Part shown: positions 18,464 through 26,338 of the stretch, piece after piece
Numbering within the stretch: the first letter of the stretch is position 1
Layout: each line of letters starts with the position of its first letter
Notes under the pieces: model-generated
What the model was told of the DNA's origin: nothing
What the model saw: the letters and a program-made list of their open reading frames with translations, nothing else
The model's database searches: none
Source: Bacillota bacterium
GTDB lineage: Bacteria > Bacillota_I > Bacilli_A > RF39 > UBA660
Assembly: GCA_023460995.1 (NCBI GenBank)
Contig: JAEWOE010000003.1
Span: 124,001 to 188,000, forward strand
DNA: 64,000 nt
Direction of reading: 5' to 3'
Position numbers and translations under genes: made by a program

Positions 18464-20800
18464 ATGAAAATAGTATATTCAAGTGCCATATGGGACTTAC
18501 ATATCCATACATGTATGTGTCCTAAGGCTAGTGGTGAATTTTCAAAATTAAACGTCAAGGATTATGTGACTCTTTTATTGAAAACATTCTCTTCATATAA
18601 AAATTTACAAATGATCTCTTTTACTGATCATAATGTTATTTCTACTAAAGTATATAAGGAATTCTATTCACGAAAAAGTCCTATAATTGTTATACCAGGT
18701 ATTGAAGTAGATGTTAAACTACCAAATGTTGATGAATCAAAACATATTATTTTATACTTTAACATTGAAAAAAATAATATTGAAGATTTTGGAAATAGTT
18801 TAAATAACTTTTTAGAAGATAAGTTGCCAATTGATATTTATAAGTTATTTGAATATTTGACTGGATTACATATTAATTTTGTTGTGAGTCCTCATGCATT
18901 TAAGCAAGATAAAAGATCAATAGATATTGATTGGAATAGCGAAGAAAAAGTAATTGAGAATACTCACAAGTACATGGACCAATTTTATTGTTTTTGGGAA
19001 GCCGCAGGTCAAACAGCAATTGTCCATGCAGTCAATTTCTTAAATGATTTTAATTCTGGAGATAAGATTTCTATTGTATCTTTCTCTGATTCAACAAGCA
19101 TAAAAAAATTAACTTCATATTTAGACAAACCAACACAATATTTTAATTCACTACCTTCATATAGAGGATTACAAATGGCCGGTACTGATGCCAGAAGAAT
19201 TGTAACAGAGCAAAAAAATTTGAACTCATTAGAAATGGGAAATATGATTGGGACAATTAATTTTAATGGAGTCCCAATTGAATTGTCAGACAGATTAAAT
19301 GTAATAATAGGTGGCAGAGGTAGCGGCAAATCTTTATTATTAGACTCCTTAGCAATTAAATTAAGACCAGGAAATAAGAAAAGCCTTAGACCAGATAGGA
19401 TAGATTATCTCGAAACCTTTAATACTGAAATTAAAAATTTTGCGGGCAATGACATCGAAAGTGATAGTATAAACTTTGATTACTACAATCAAGCATATGT
19501 AGCTCAAATATTCAGTGATAAAGATGTTTCTAAAAAAATTGAAGAATATTTTTCTGTTGAATTTTTAGAAGTAACGGCAATAGATGCTGAACAAATTGAG
19601 AAAGAAATAAAAGAAAAATACAAGTCATTACAAGCTGATAATATTTCAACGACCAACTTAGAGAATATTTCATCACTTGTTGAAAAATATACAAAAAATG
19701 TTGTTCAAAAGTTAAAATTACCATTACGCAAACAAGATAAACTGAATAAAAAAATAATTGATTTGGGTTCCGAAAGTGAAAAGTATAAATTAGTAATTGA
19801 GAACAGAAAAATAGTCCCTAAGGAATTACAAACAAATGAGAAAATATTAGGTAAAGTATATGAACTTGAAAAAGAAATATTTAATCAAATATACTTGTAT
19901 AACCAAAAAGTAATACAAGAAAATATTAGCGATTATTTTATAGATAATTATGTAGCTTATAACAATGAAATATCACTCAAAAATAAACAAAAGGCAGAAA
20001 TTGAATCTTTGTTTGAAAGCCATTTTAATTGCAGGAAAGCAGATATTGTAAGGAGAGTTAATTTGATTAATGCACTATTTGAATTAAATAGTGGTTTTAA
20101 GAATTTATATGAAGAAAAAACTGTCAAAGATGGATTAAGTGAAGAGTGTTTCGTTTTTAAGAGAGAATTAAAAATAGAAACTCCAGTAAATTATTTTCTT
20201 AGATTATGTGATGAGTATTTCGACAAAAATGCTCTGAAAATTAAAATTAACTTAGACAACATTCCTAAACTGATTAATGTTTTTTGCTTTCATATTGAAA
20301 AATTTATGAAAGATTCAAAAAAATCGAAGGATTTTGTTGATGATATAACTAATCTATCAAGCTTATCATTTAAACCTGCTAATAAAATAATGTACAAAAA
20401 TGAAGAAAGTATTTTTAAAGATATATCCACTTTTTCTCCAGGAACTCAAACCAATATTCTTATGGAATATATCGTTTCTAAAAAAACCAGTATACCTTTG
20501 TTGATTGATCAACCAGAAGACAATATTGATAATGAAACAATTTATACAAAACTAACTGATTGGTTTAATAAGTTAAAAGCAAAGAGACAAATAATTGTAG
20601 TTACCCATGATGCTAACATTGTTGTCAATGCTGATGCAGAAAATGTTATTATTGCAAATAGAAAAAAAGACGATGAGTTTGATTATGAATATGGAGCATT
20701 AGAGTTTGATCAATCTCTAGAAAAAATATCAGTTATATTAGACGGAGGCGTAGACGCTGTAGAAAGGAGATTAAAAAAGTATGGCGGAAAAGTATGTTAA
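18464..20800 (+). CDS. TrlF-like protein: PHP domain fused to an SMC/ABC-type ATPase
   Basis: 778 residues. N-terminal PHP phosphoesterase domain (~1-240): DLHIHT, FTDHNV, PGIEVDV, SPHAF and GTDARR carry metal ligands, though the last motif has Arg where PHP proteins usually have His. ATPase domain: Walker A GGRGSGKS (~283-290), a long helical/coiled middle, a signature-like FSPGTQTN (~656) and Walker B LLIDQPEDN (~679), then VVTHD. This arrangement is that of TrlF-family AAA-like ATPases, found in mobile and defence contexts. A nuclease or nucleotide-processing activity gated by the ATPase is inference. RBS AAGGAGAAG. It overlaps the 98-residue partner by 20 bases and the pair sits between 165-bp inverted repeats. 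Confidence 0.85.
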   Translation: MKIVYSSAIWDLHIHTCMCPKASGEFSKLNVKDYVTLLLKTFSSYKNLQMISFTDHNVISTKVYKEFYSRKSPIIVIPGIEVDVKLPNVDESKHIILYFNIEKNNIEDFGNSLNNFLEDKLPIDIYKLFEYLTGLHINFVVSPHAFKQDKRSIDIDWNSEEKVIENTHKYMDQFYCFWEAAGQTAIVHAVNFLNDFNSGDKISIVSFSDSTSIKKLTSYLDKPTQYFNSLPSYRGLQMAGTDARRIVTEQKNLNSLEMGNMIGTINFNGVPIELSDRLNVIIGGRGSGKSLLLDSLAIKLRPGNKKSLRPDRIDYLETFNTEIKNFAGNDIESDSINFDYYNQAYVAQIFSDKDVSKKIEEYFSVEFLEVTAIDAEQIEKEIKEKYKSLQADNISTTNLENISSLVEKYTKNVVQKLKLPLRKQDKLNKKIIDLGSESEKYKLVIENRKIVPKELQTNEKILGKVYELEKEIFNQIYLYNQKVIQENISDYFIDNYVAYNNEISLKNKQKAEIESLFESHFNCRKADIVRRVNLINALFELNSGFKNLYEEKTVKDGLSEECFVFKRELKIETPVNYFLRLCDEYFDKNALKIKINLDNIPKLINVFCFHIEKFMKDSKKSKDFVDDITNLSSLSFKPANKIMYKNEESIFKDISTFSPGTQTNILMEYIVSKKTSIPLLIDQPEDNIDNETIYTKLTDWFNKLKAKRQIIVVTHDANIVVNADAENVIIANRKKDDEFDYEYGALEFDQSLEKISVILDGGVDAVERRLKKYGGKVC

Positions 20801-21077
20801 AGTTACATTTGACACTAATTCAATTAAATTAAGTAGCAATACCCCAGATATCAGTTTATTAATATCAAAAATTATAGAATATGAGGAAAAAATTGATTTA
20901 AAAAAGATAAAAGTTGAATCTAATGATAAAGATTTTGATGAAGAGGGATTTGAATTGGTTGTAAAAAAAGCAATTTCATGTTTTTTAGAAGATATCAAAA
21001 TAAATGATAAAAAAGTAAAAGAAGCAATTGATGAAGTGAAAAAAAGAGAGAAAGATAAAATTTCAGTAACAGAATAA
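20781..21077 (+). CDS. Small partner of the TrlF-like ATPase
   Basis: 98 residues, charged (Lys/Glu/Asp-rich), predicted helical with a short beta start (KYVKVTFDTNSI), no family recognised. It starts inside the last codons of the TrlF-like gene, so the two are almost certainly translated together and probably work as a complex. The last four codons and the stop lie in the right inverted repeat. Confidence 0.7.
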   Translation: MAEKYVKVTFDTNSIKLSSNTPDISLLISKIIEYEEKIDLKKIKVESNDKDFDEEGFELVVKKAISCFLEDIKINDKKVKEAIDEVKKREKDKISVTE

Positions 21078-21227
21078 ACAAAATCAAATTTTTAGTTAAT
21101 CTAATTAAAAAATCCAAAACGCGGGGTGTGGGGGAAGCGGTTTGGGTTTTTGTTATGCCAAAAAGAAAAAGTGCTGAAGCACTTAATCATTTTTTTTAGC
21201 GTATTTTCGCAAAGTTAATAATGTTGA
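21063..21227 (-). repeat. 165-bp inverted repeat, right copy
   Basis: Reverse complement of 18178-18342. It begins inside the end of the 98-residue gene, contains both terminators in reverse and a G-rich run (GCGGGGTGTGGGGG at 21121-21134), and ends with a reversed copy of the immunity gene's last codons, directly against the truncated IS110 transposase. No clear target-site duplication is seen (bases flanking the outer edges differ). Confidence 0.9.
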
Positions 21228-21228
21228 T

Positions 21229-22080
21229 TATAAACATAAATTACATGCTCAATTATTACATCATTATCCTAACTATACTAAGTTCTTTGCTGATCCATTT
21301 AATAAAACTGCTCTCGCTTTTTGGGATACTTATCCTAATCCTAGTATCTTAGTAAATACCAATAAAGAAGATATTATTAAATTAGTATATGAAAGCAGTA
21401 AAGGCTATTTTAATGAAAGTAAAGTTAATACTATTCTAGAACTTATTAAAGAAAATGATTATACTTTAATAGATTATCAAGAGGAGCGAGATACTCTTAT
21501 TAAAACATTAGTTAAGCACACCAGGTATAATAATGAACAGTTAGAAATGATGGATAGTGAAATAGATATTGTCGTTAATAAAACCGGTTATAAACTAAAT
21601 ACTTTTATTGGTATTGATAAAGTAATGGCTTCTAAAATTATAAGTGAAATCGGTAACATTGATCGATTTTCATCAGCTGATAAACTCGCCAAATATGCAG
21701 GAATTGCACCTGTATCTTTCTCTAGTGGCATGAAAGACAAGAATGTTAATAATAAATATGGTAATCGCACTCTAAACAGTTATATTTATATGATTGCCTG
21801 TGTTCATATTAATCTCGGTACTAAAACAGCCCGAAGAATATGTAGTCCGATATTTCTTGATTATTACTTAAAGAAAATATCTGAAGGCAAAACTAAACAT
21901 CAAGCTATCTTGCAAGTAATGCGAAGAATCGTTAATATCATTTATGGGCTTATAAAAAATAGAACTGAATATATTCATCCGAAAGAATTACACACCCATT
22001 ATGAAAAACTACACCGGGATAGAATTGACAAAGAACAAGAAGAATTAAAATTAAAAGAACTCAAAAAGTTGGAAAATTAA
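21229..22080 (+). mobile_element. IS110-family transposase, N-terminus missing
   Basis: The open frame starts abruptly at the edge of the inverted repeat with HKLHAQLLHHYPNY and runs to the normal end. It contains the C-terminal Transposase_20 region of IS110 enzymes (FIGIDKVMASKI..., LAKYAGIAPVSFSSG, NKYGNRTLNSYI), including its serine. The N-terminal DEDD RuvC-like domain is absent, so it cannot transpose itself. The ATG at 21547 is internal. A downstream hairpin and ~40 bases of leftover sequence may be the right end of the element. Confidence 0.85.
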
Positions 22081-22114
22081 CTCTTGTGTGTTAAAATATT
22101 ATTAACAACAAGAG
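22081..22114 (+). terminator. Hairpin at the 3' end of the IS110 remnant
   Basis: CTCTTGTGTGTTAA pairs with TTAACAACAAGAG (one bulge), directly after the transposase stop. No T run follows, so it may be part of the element's end rather than a terminator. Confidence 0.4.
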
Positions 22115-22157
22115 TTAGTCTACCGACTACTATTAAAAGTAAAATAATCTCAACTAG

Positions 22158-22880
22158 CAATGGGGTAGGTTTATTAACTTAGATTCTTTTGTATCGACTG
22201 GTCAGGGAATACAATTACATAATTTATTCGTTTATTCCAATAATAATCCAATAAACATGATTGATTCAAATGGAAATATTCCTGTATTTTTAGGTATAAT
22301 ACTAGTAGGTGCAATTGGTGGTGGATTAGGACAACTTGTAGGCGATGTTATAACGAGTGCAATGTTAGGAAAGATTTATGTTTCTTCTTGGCAAACTTAT
22401 GCTGGAGCAGTTTCTGGCGGAGTAGTCAGTATGTTTGGATACTTAGGCGGTGGTCCTGTTTTAGCAGGAACATTATCAAGTGCAACGTCGTTTGCTGTTA
22501 CTACTAAATTAAGTGGTGGAGATTTATTTTTTGGGGACTTAGCTATAAATTCTGCTCTTGGTGGAACTACTGGCTTTCTTACAGGAAATTTAGTTAATCC
22601 TGGTTTAACAAGTGGTAAGAATAGTTATGATGCTATTATGAAATCTATATCCAAAAAAGCAGTAAATGGAACAATAACTAACGTAAGTACTAATACAATA
22701 TTTAAAGGAACTACAGTACAAGTAGTTACGGGAATGCTCAATAGTTCTATAAGTGGCATAGCAAACTATTCAAAAAGTAGTTTAAAACAGCAATCGTCAA
22801 GTTCAAACCAATATCTATATGATCAAATAATCAATTATAAAAAATATTTTAATACTCCAAAGATATGCAAATTAAATTAG
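22158..22880 (+). pseudogene. Orphan Rhs tip with hydrophobic domain (third cassette)
   Basis: Open after a stop at 22155; it begins exactly at the end of the Rhs core, QWGRFINLDS...NNNPINMIDSNGN, so only the core/tip junction remains. The tip (~200 residues) is rich in Gly, Ala and Val with several possible membrane segments, ending in a Ser/Lys/Tyr-rich stretch. No start with RBS precedes the core remnant; the ATG at 22257 is internal to the conserved NPINMIDSNGN. A membrane-active tip is possible, and the next gene is a membrane protein. Confidence 0.75.
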
Positions 22881-22890
22881 AGGTGAAAAA

Positions 22891-23394
22891 ATGACTGCTT
22901 TAAATAGATTAATTATTGAAAGGTACATAATAAATTTATTTACGTTAATAATAAGTGTATTCTTTATTTATAAAATATATAAAAAAATTGTACAAAAAGA
23001 AAAAATACTAGAAAAGAAATATATGCAAGAAATTGCTATTCCTTTCTATATTAAAAATAATAAGATTATAGATACAATTTTGATGTTTTTGATGTTGCTT
23101 TGGATTTATATGACAATATCATTTACTAAGGGATGTATTATTGATTTTAAAAATGTTTTAGAAACATCTTGTACAACAACACAATGTACTATAAAATCTA
23201 ATGCGACTAAAAATTTACTTAGCGAAAATACTATAACCTGTGAGAAAGATGGTAATAGGATAACATTTACTTATATTGGTGCTGACTATCCAATTGGCAC
23301 TATTGTAGACATAAGCTATTATAAATATTTACAAGTTGGTCAGATAAATGAGGTGATACCAAATGAACAAAAAAATTTCGGTAGAATTAATTAA
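22891..23394 (+). CDS. Membrane protein, possible immunity to the hydrophobic tip
   Basis: 167 residues with two membrane segments (~12-28 and ~62-82) and a C-terminal extracytoplasmic beta-rich domain with a Cys pair (CTTTQC) and GADYPIGTIVDISYY. RBS GAGGTGAAAAA before ATG 22891, 10 bases after the orphan tip. A membrane-located immunity protein would suit a pore-forming tip; this is inference. Overlaps the next gene by 32 bases. Confidence 0.6.
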   Translation: MTALNRLIIERYIINLFTLIISVFFIYKIYKKIVQKEKILEKKYMQEIAIPFYIKNNKIIDTILMFLMLLWIYMTISFTKGCIIDFKNVLETSCTTTQCTIKSNATKNLLSENTITCEKDGNRITFTYIGADYPIGTIVDISYYKYLQVGQINEVIPNEQKNFGRIN

Positions 23395-24019
23395 GAGGAA
23401 TTGTCTAATTGCCTCTATTGCTCACGCCTTATTCACTTGTAATAATCCGGATTGGGATTTTTTACAAAGTTGGGATAATAATAATTATTCAATCCAAGAT
23501 GCTGTAGGAACAAGAGGGACAATTTCTTTTTACAATGATTTTTGCATTGGCTGTTTTAGAAATGATAAGAGTCGTCCAATAAAAAAATTTGATAAAAAAA
23601 TAGATGGATTTTCAGACTACATAAAAAAGCAATTCATGACAGAAACTTCTCAGTATTTATTAGATGACAGAGATGGGGTGATTTGTCCTATTATAACATC
23701 ATTATTTTATTGTAGTGGCAATCATATCAAGATAATATCTGACATTAGTTCTTATAAAAAAAACGGTATTAGTATTTGTTATCCACTTTTTGAAAGAAGA
23801 ATCAATAAAGCATTCAAATATTGGAAGAAGGAATATGATTTAAACGATAAACAAATAGAACTTCTAATTGAAATACTTAATATAAAAATTGCAAATTTTA
23901 GCAAAACGATAGCATTAGACAATACTAAACTATTTTTCACATCTAATCATAAACTTAATGAAAAGATAGTTCAAACATTTAGAGAATTAAAAATTGAAAT
24001 TAAAAATGGTGAATATTAA
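23363..24019 (+). CDS. Soluble protein of unknown function in the toxin array
   Basis: 218 residues, Cys- and Trp-containing, no signal peptide, family not recognised. The start ATG 23363 follows GAGGTGAT inside the previous gene; the stop is directly followed by the next ATG (TAAATG). Three genes with this tight packing after one tip suggest either several immunity genes collected in the array or a small accumulation of orphan ones. Confidence 0.6.
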   Translation: MNKKISVELIKRNCLIASIAHALFTCNNPDWDFLQSWDNNNYSIQDAVGTRGTISFYNDFCIGCFRNDKSRPIKKFDKKIDGFSDYIKKQFMTETSQYLLDDRDGVICPIITSLFYCSGNHIKIISDISSYKKNGISICYPLFERRINKAFKYWKKEYDLNDKQIELLIEILNIKIANFSKTIALDNTKLFFTSNHKLNEKIVQTFRELKIEIKNGEY

Positions 24020-24433
24020 ATGAAAAATTTTTGTATTAAAAGTATGAGATGTTATATTCCAAAGAATTGGTGCATAGATAAAGAAGACACTATTTCAATT
24101 TATGATAATAATGGATACGGAGCATTAAATATTTCTATTCTTACAACTTTTGAGTCACAAACAACTTTTGAAAACACAATAACATCGATAGCTTCTAATT
24201 TTATTAAAAGTAATAGTATAACTTTGCAAAGTCCTCTTATTTTTAATTGTGATAATAAAAATAAATTAGTTTTGTATGGGAACTATAAAGAAAATGATGA
24301 TTGGCATGGAAAAATGTGGTTTTTAGGAAAATATCCTAAAATAATCGTAGCAACATATCATTATAAAATAGAGAATCAGAAAGAAATTAAAAAAATTGAA
24401 AAAATTATTAAGAGTATAAAGATTAATACTTAG
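24020..24433 (+). CDS. Immunity-like protein, DUF3805-like
   Basis: 137 residues beginning with a YIPKNWCID segment and ending in a GKYPKIIVATYHY and KKIEKIIKSIK pattern, as in small proteins annotated as DUF3805/immunity-type found with polymorphic toxins. Soluble. Starts at the base after the previous stop. Assignment is from general resemblance and context. Confidence 0.5.
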   Translation: MKNFCIKSMRCYIPKNWCIDKEDTISIYDNNGYGALNISILTTFESQTTFENTITSIASNFIKSNSITLQSPLIFNCDNKNKLVLYGNYKENDDWHGKMWFLGKYPKIIVATYHYKIENQKEIKKIEKIIKSIKINT

Positions 24434-24539
24434 AAATTATACTACTATAATATTTATATTATTAATTATATGCAATAGCTAAATAACAAATATGTACAGT
24501 ATAAAAAAATCTCTAAGCAAAGAAATATATTTTTTGATC

Positions 24540-24836
24540 ATGCCTATAAATATTGTTAAAATTAAACTAGGTTCTCATGGTGAGTGAAATGAGTGGCATC
24601 ATATAGTTGAACAGTCGCAAATAGTAAAGATTAATTTCGAGTAATCCATGATTAATAATACGAAAAATATAGTTGTTATTCCAACTGATGTACATAGGAA
24701 AATAAGTGGAATATACTCTAGTATTAGAACCGACTTGACTGGTAGTGACATGCTAGTAAGAAATTGGTTAGCTGGGCAAGATTACAAGCAGCAGCATCAT
24801 TTTGGAATAAAAATAATTAAAATGTTTATAAAGTGA
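24540..24836 (+). pseudogene. Decayed Rhs tip, HHH-type nuclease-like (fourth cassette)
   Basis: Reads ...KLGSHGE, stop (TGA 24585), NEWHHIVEQSQI, stop (TAA 24642), then MINNTKNIVVIPTDVHRKISG and LVRNWLAGQDYKQQHHFG. The EWHHIVEQ...HRKIS...WLAGQ pattern belongs to His-Me/HNH-like nuclease tips common at the ends of YD toxins. Two in-frame stops and the lack of a start make it a pseudogene. Its immunity gene downstream is intact. Confidence 0.8.
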
Positions 24837-24849
24837 GGGTGAAATTTAT

Positions 24850-25191
24850 ATGATAGACAATTATTATGAAGAATATATTAGTTTATCTCTTAGTATGAGT
24901 AGTGAGAATGATTATTTAGATAAAAATAAAATTAGAAAACATAATCAAGCTATGAAAAAATTATTTCAATTACAAGAAAAAATGAATGAAAATATTAATT
25001 TATATATTAATGTTTTAAGTGATTTAATGAACTTTTCTGATGATAAAGTAAAACTTCTTTCATCTTCACATTGTTTAAGGCAGGGAATCAATAGAGATAA
25101 AGCAATTAAAACTTTAAAAATAATTGCAAAAACAAATAGTGATAGAACCATTTCTGGAGCTGCTGGAATTATTTTAGAACAAAATAAATAA
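24850..25191 (+). CDS. DUF2019-like immunity protein
   Basis: 113 residues, all-helical, with a HEAT-like C-terminal part (DDKVKLLSSSHCLRQGI ... TISGAAGIILEQ). Proteins of this kind (DUF2019) are usual partners of EWHHIVEQ-type toxin tips, exactly the pseudogene immediately upstream. RBS GAGGGTGAA before ATG 24850. Intact although its toxin is dead. Confidence 0.65.
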   Translation: MIDNYYEEYISLSLSMSSENDYLDKNKIRKHNQAMKKLFQLQEKMNENINLYINVLSDLMNFSDDKVKLLSSSHCLRQGINRDKAIKTLKIIAKTNSDRTISGAAGIILEQNK

Positions 25192-25254
25192 TAAAATTAT
25201 AGTAATTACTTAGATTTAATTAATTACTATATAAAATAATTAGTATAGATTTGA

Positions 25255-25452
25255 CAATACAACTATATTAATTTATCTAGTGCATCATTAACCAAATTTA
25301 GTTTGTTTGGTATTATTGAAAATAACAATTCAATATATAATTACGATTTAACAAGTTATTCTAGATTAGATATTAATTTAGCTATTCCTGTTGCAATTTA
25401 TGGTATTGCTACCGGCACTTGCCCAGATTACAGTTCTTGTTTAGCTAGATAG
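25255..25452 (+). pseudogene. Toxin-tip remnant (fifth cassette)
   Basis: Open frame of 65 codons after a stop at 25252, no ATG or RBS at its start; ends SRLDINLAIPVAIYGIATGT followed by CPDYSSCLAR. It lies 9 bases before a membrane-protein gene, the usual tip/immunity layout, so I read it as the last part of a lost tip. Weak evidence, position only. Confidence 0.4.
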
Positions 25453-25461
25453 GAGAATGGT

Positions 25462-26040
25462 ATGAATTTTTATATAATTAGGTATTTTATATTATTGATT
25501 AGTTTGCTTATTTTAATCTTTGCGACAGGAAAAAGAATTTTCAAATTGACTAAAACTAAATTGTCATTAATAATTGTTATTTTTTACATATTATGTTGGA
25601 TGCCTTATGAAAGTCTATTTATTAATTTTACTAATCCAGCAAAAGCTTTTAATTATAGTTTTCCTAATCATGAGATATGTAAAACTTTGGAAAAAGACGA
25701 TTATGCATTTTTTCTGTATAAGAAAGATAATATTTATTCTTTGACATATTTTTATAAAAATAGTAGAGATAGATGGCTTTTTAAAAATCCCCTTTTTTTA
25801 AATGACATTGAACTTATTAATCATGACAAATATAAGATTTTAAAAATAAAAGTAAAAGCTAACTTAATTTTTATAGGCGTTATTTTGAACAATCAAGCTG
25901 AAGAATATAATTTAGTAGATTCTGAAAATAATAGTTATGAAAAATATAGAACAGATTTAGTAGATTATTATTTAATAATAGTTGATAATTATTCTGACAA
26001 TTACTATATTTCTATAAATAATGAGAAAATAAAAGTTTAG
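25462..26040 (+). CDS. Membrane protein, possible immunity gene
   Basis: 192 residues with two N-terminal membrane segments (~5-22 and ~34-51) and a ~140-residue outer domain rich in Tyr and Asn. RBS AGGAGA before ATG 25462. It closes the cassette array; a terminator and the second boundary repeat follow directly. Function inferred from position. Confidence 0.55.
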   Translation: MNFYIIRYFILLISLLILIFATGKRIFKLTKTKLSLIIVIFYILCWMPYESLFINFTNPAKAFNYSFPNHEICKTLEKDDYAFFLYKKDNIYSLTYFYKNSRDRWLFKNPLFLNDIELINHDKYKILKIKVKANLIFIGVILNNQAEEYNLVDSENNSYEKYRTDLVDYYLIIVDNYSDNYYISINNEKIKV

Positions 26041-26042
26041 TC

Positions 26043-26217
26043 AAAAAGAAGTTACATCAGTAACTTCTTTTCCTTTTGTCTTTTTCATGTTTCTTAATAC
26101 AATCCACCTATCGAAGTAGTATCTAACTATATAGTAACAAAATAATCAGAAATCATAATATCATGTCCATTAAGTGAAGTATCATACTCATATGATGAAT
26201 TATCTATAGTAGATAGT
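26043..26217 (+). repeat. Cassette-boundary repeat, copy 2
   Basis: Same order of motifs as 16153-16317: terminator hairpin, GTTTCTTAATACAATC, AACTATATAGTAACAA, ATATCATG and a 30-base piece of the Rhs core (TCATACTCATATGATGAATT). Here the core stops after about 45 bases, so this copy marks the broken right edge of the array. Confidence 0.75.
26046..26073 (+). terminator. Terminator closing the array
   Basis: AAGAAGTTAC-ATCA-GTAACTTCTT perfect 10-bp stem, then TTCC. Near-copy of the terminator at 16153. Confidence 0.7.
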
Positions 26218-26293
26218 ATCACATTTATCATTTAAAATATTAAGTTGCCAATTATAGAACGAGGCAAAAATTAATTTAGTTCTAAATTTATGT

Positions 26294-26299
26294 TATAAT
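26294..26299 (+). promoter_or_regulatory. -10 element of the metallopeptidase-like gene
   Basis: Perfect TATAAT 40 bases before the start codon; the -35 (TTAATT at 17-base spacing) is poor. Apart from this and the array boundary repeat, 26218-26338 shows nothing. Confidence 0.4.
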
Positions 26300-26338
26300 A
26301 GTTTTAATAAAATCATTATATTTTTAGGAGAATACGAA

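Noticed and set aside
24585..24587. TGA recoding (Trp or selenocysteine) in the HHH-type tip
   Set aside because: A second stop (TAA at 24642) and normal use of TGA as stop elsewhere make decay the simpler reading.
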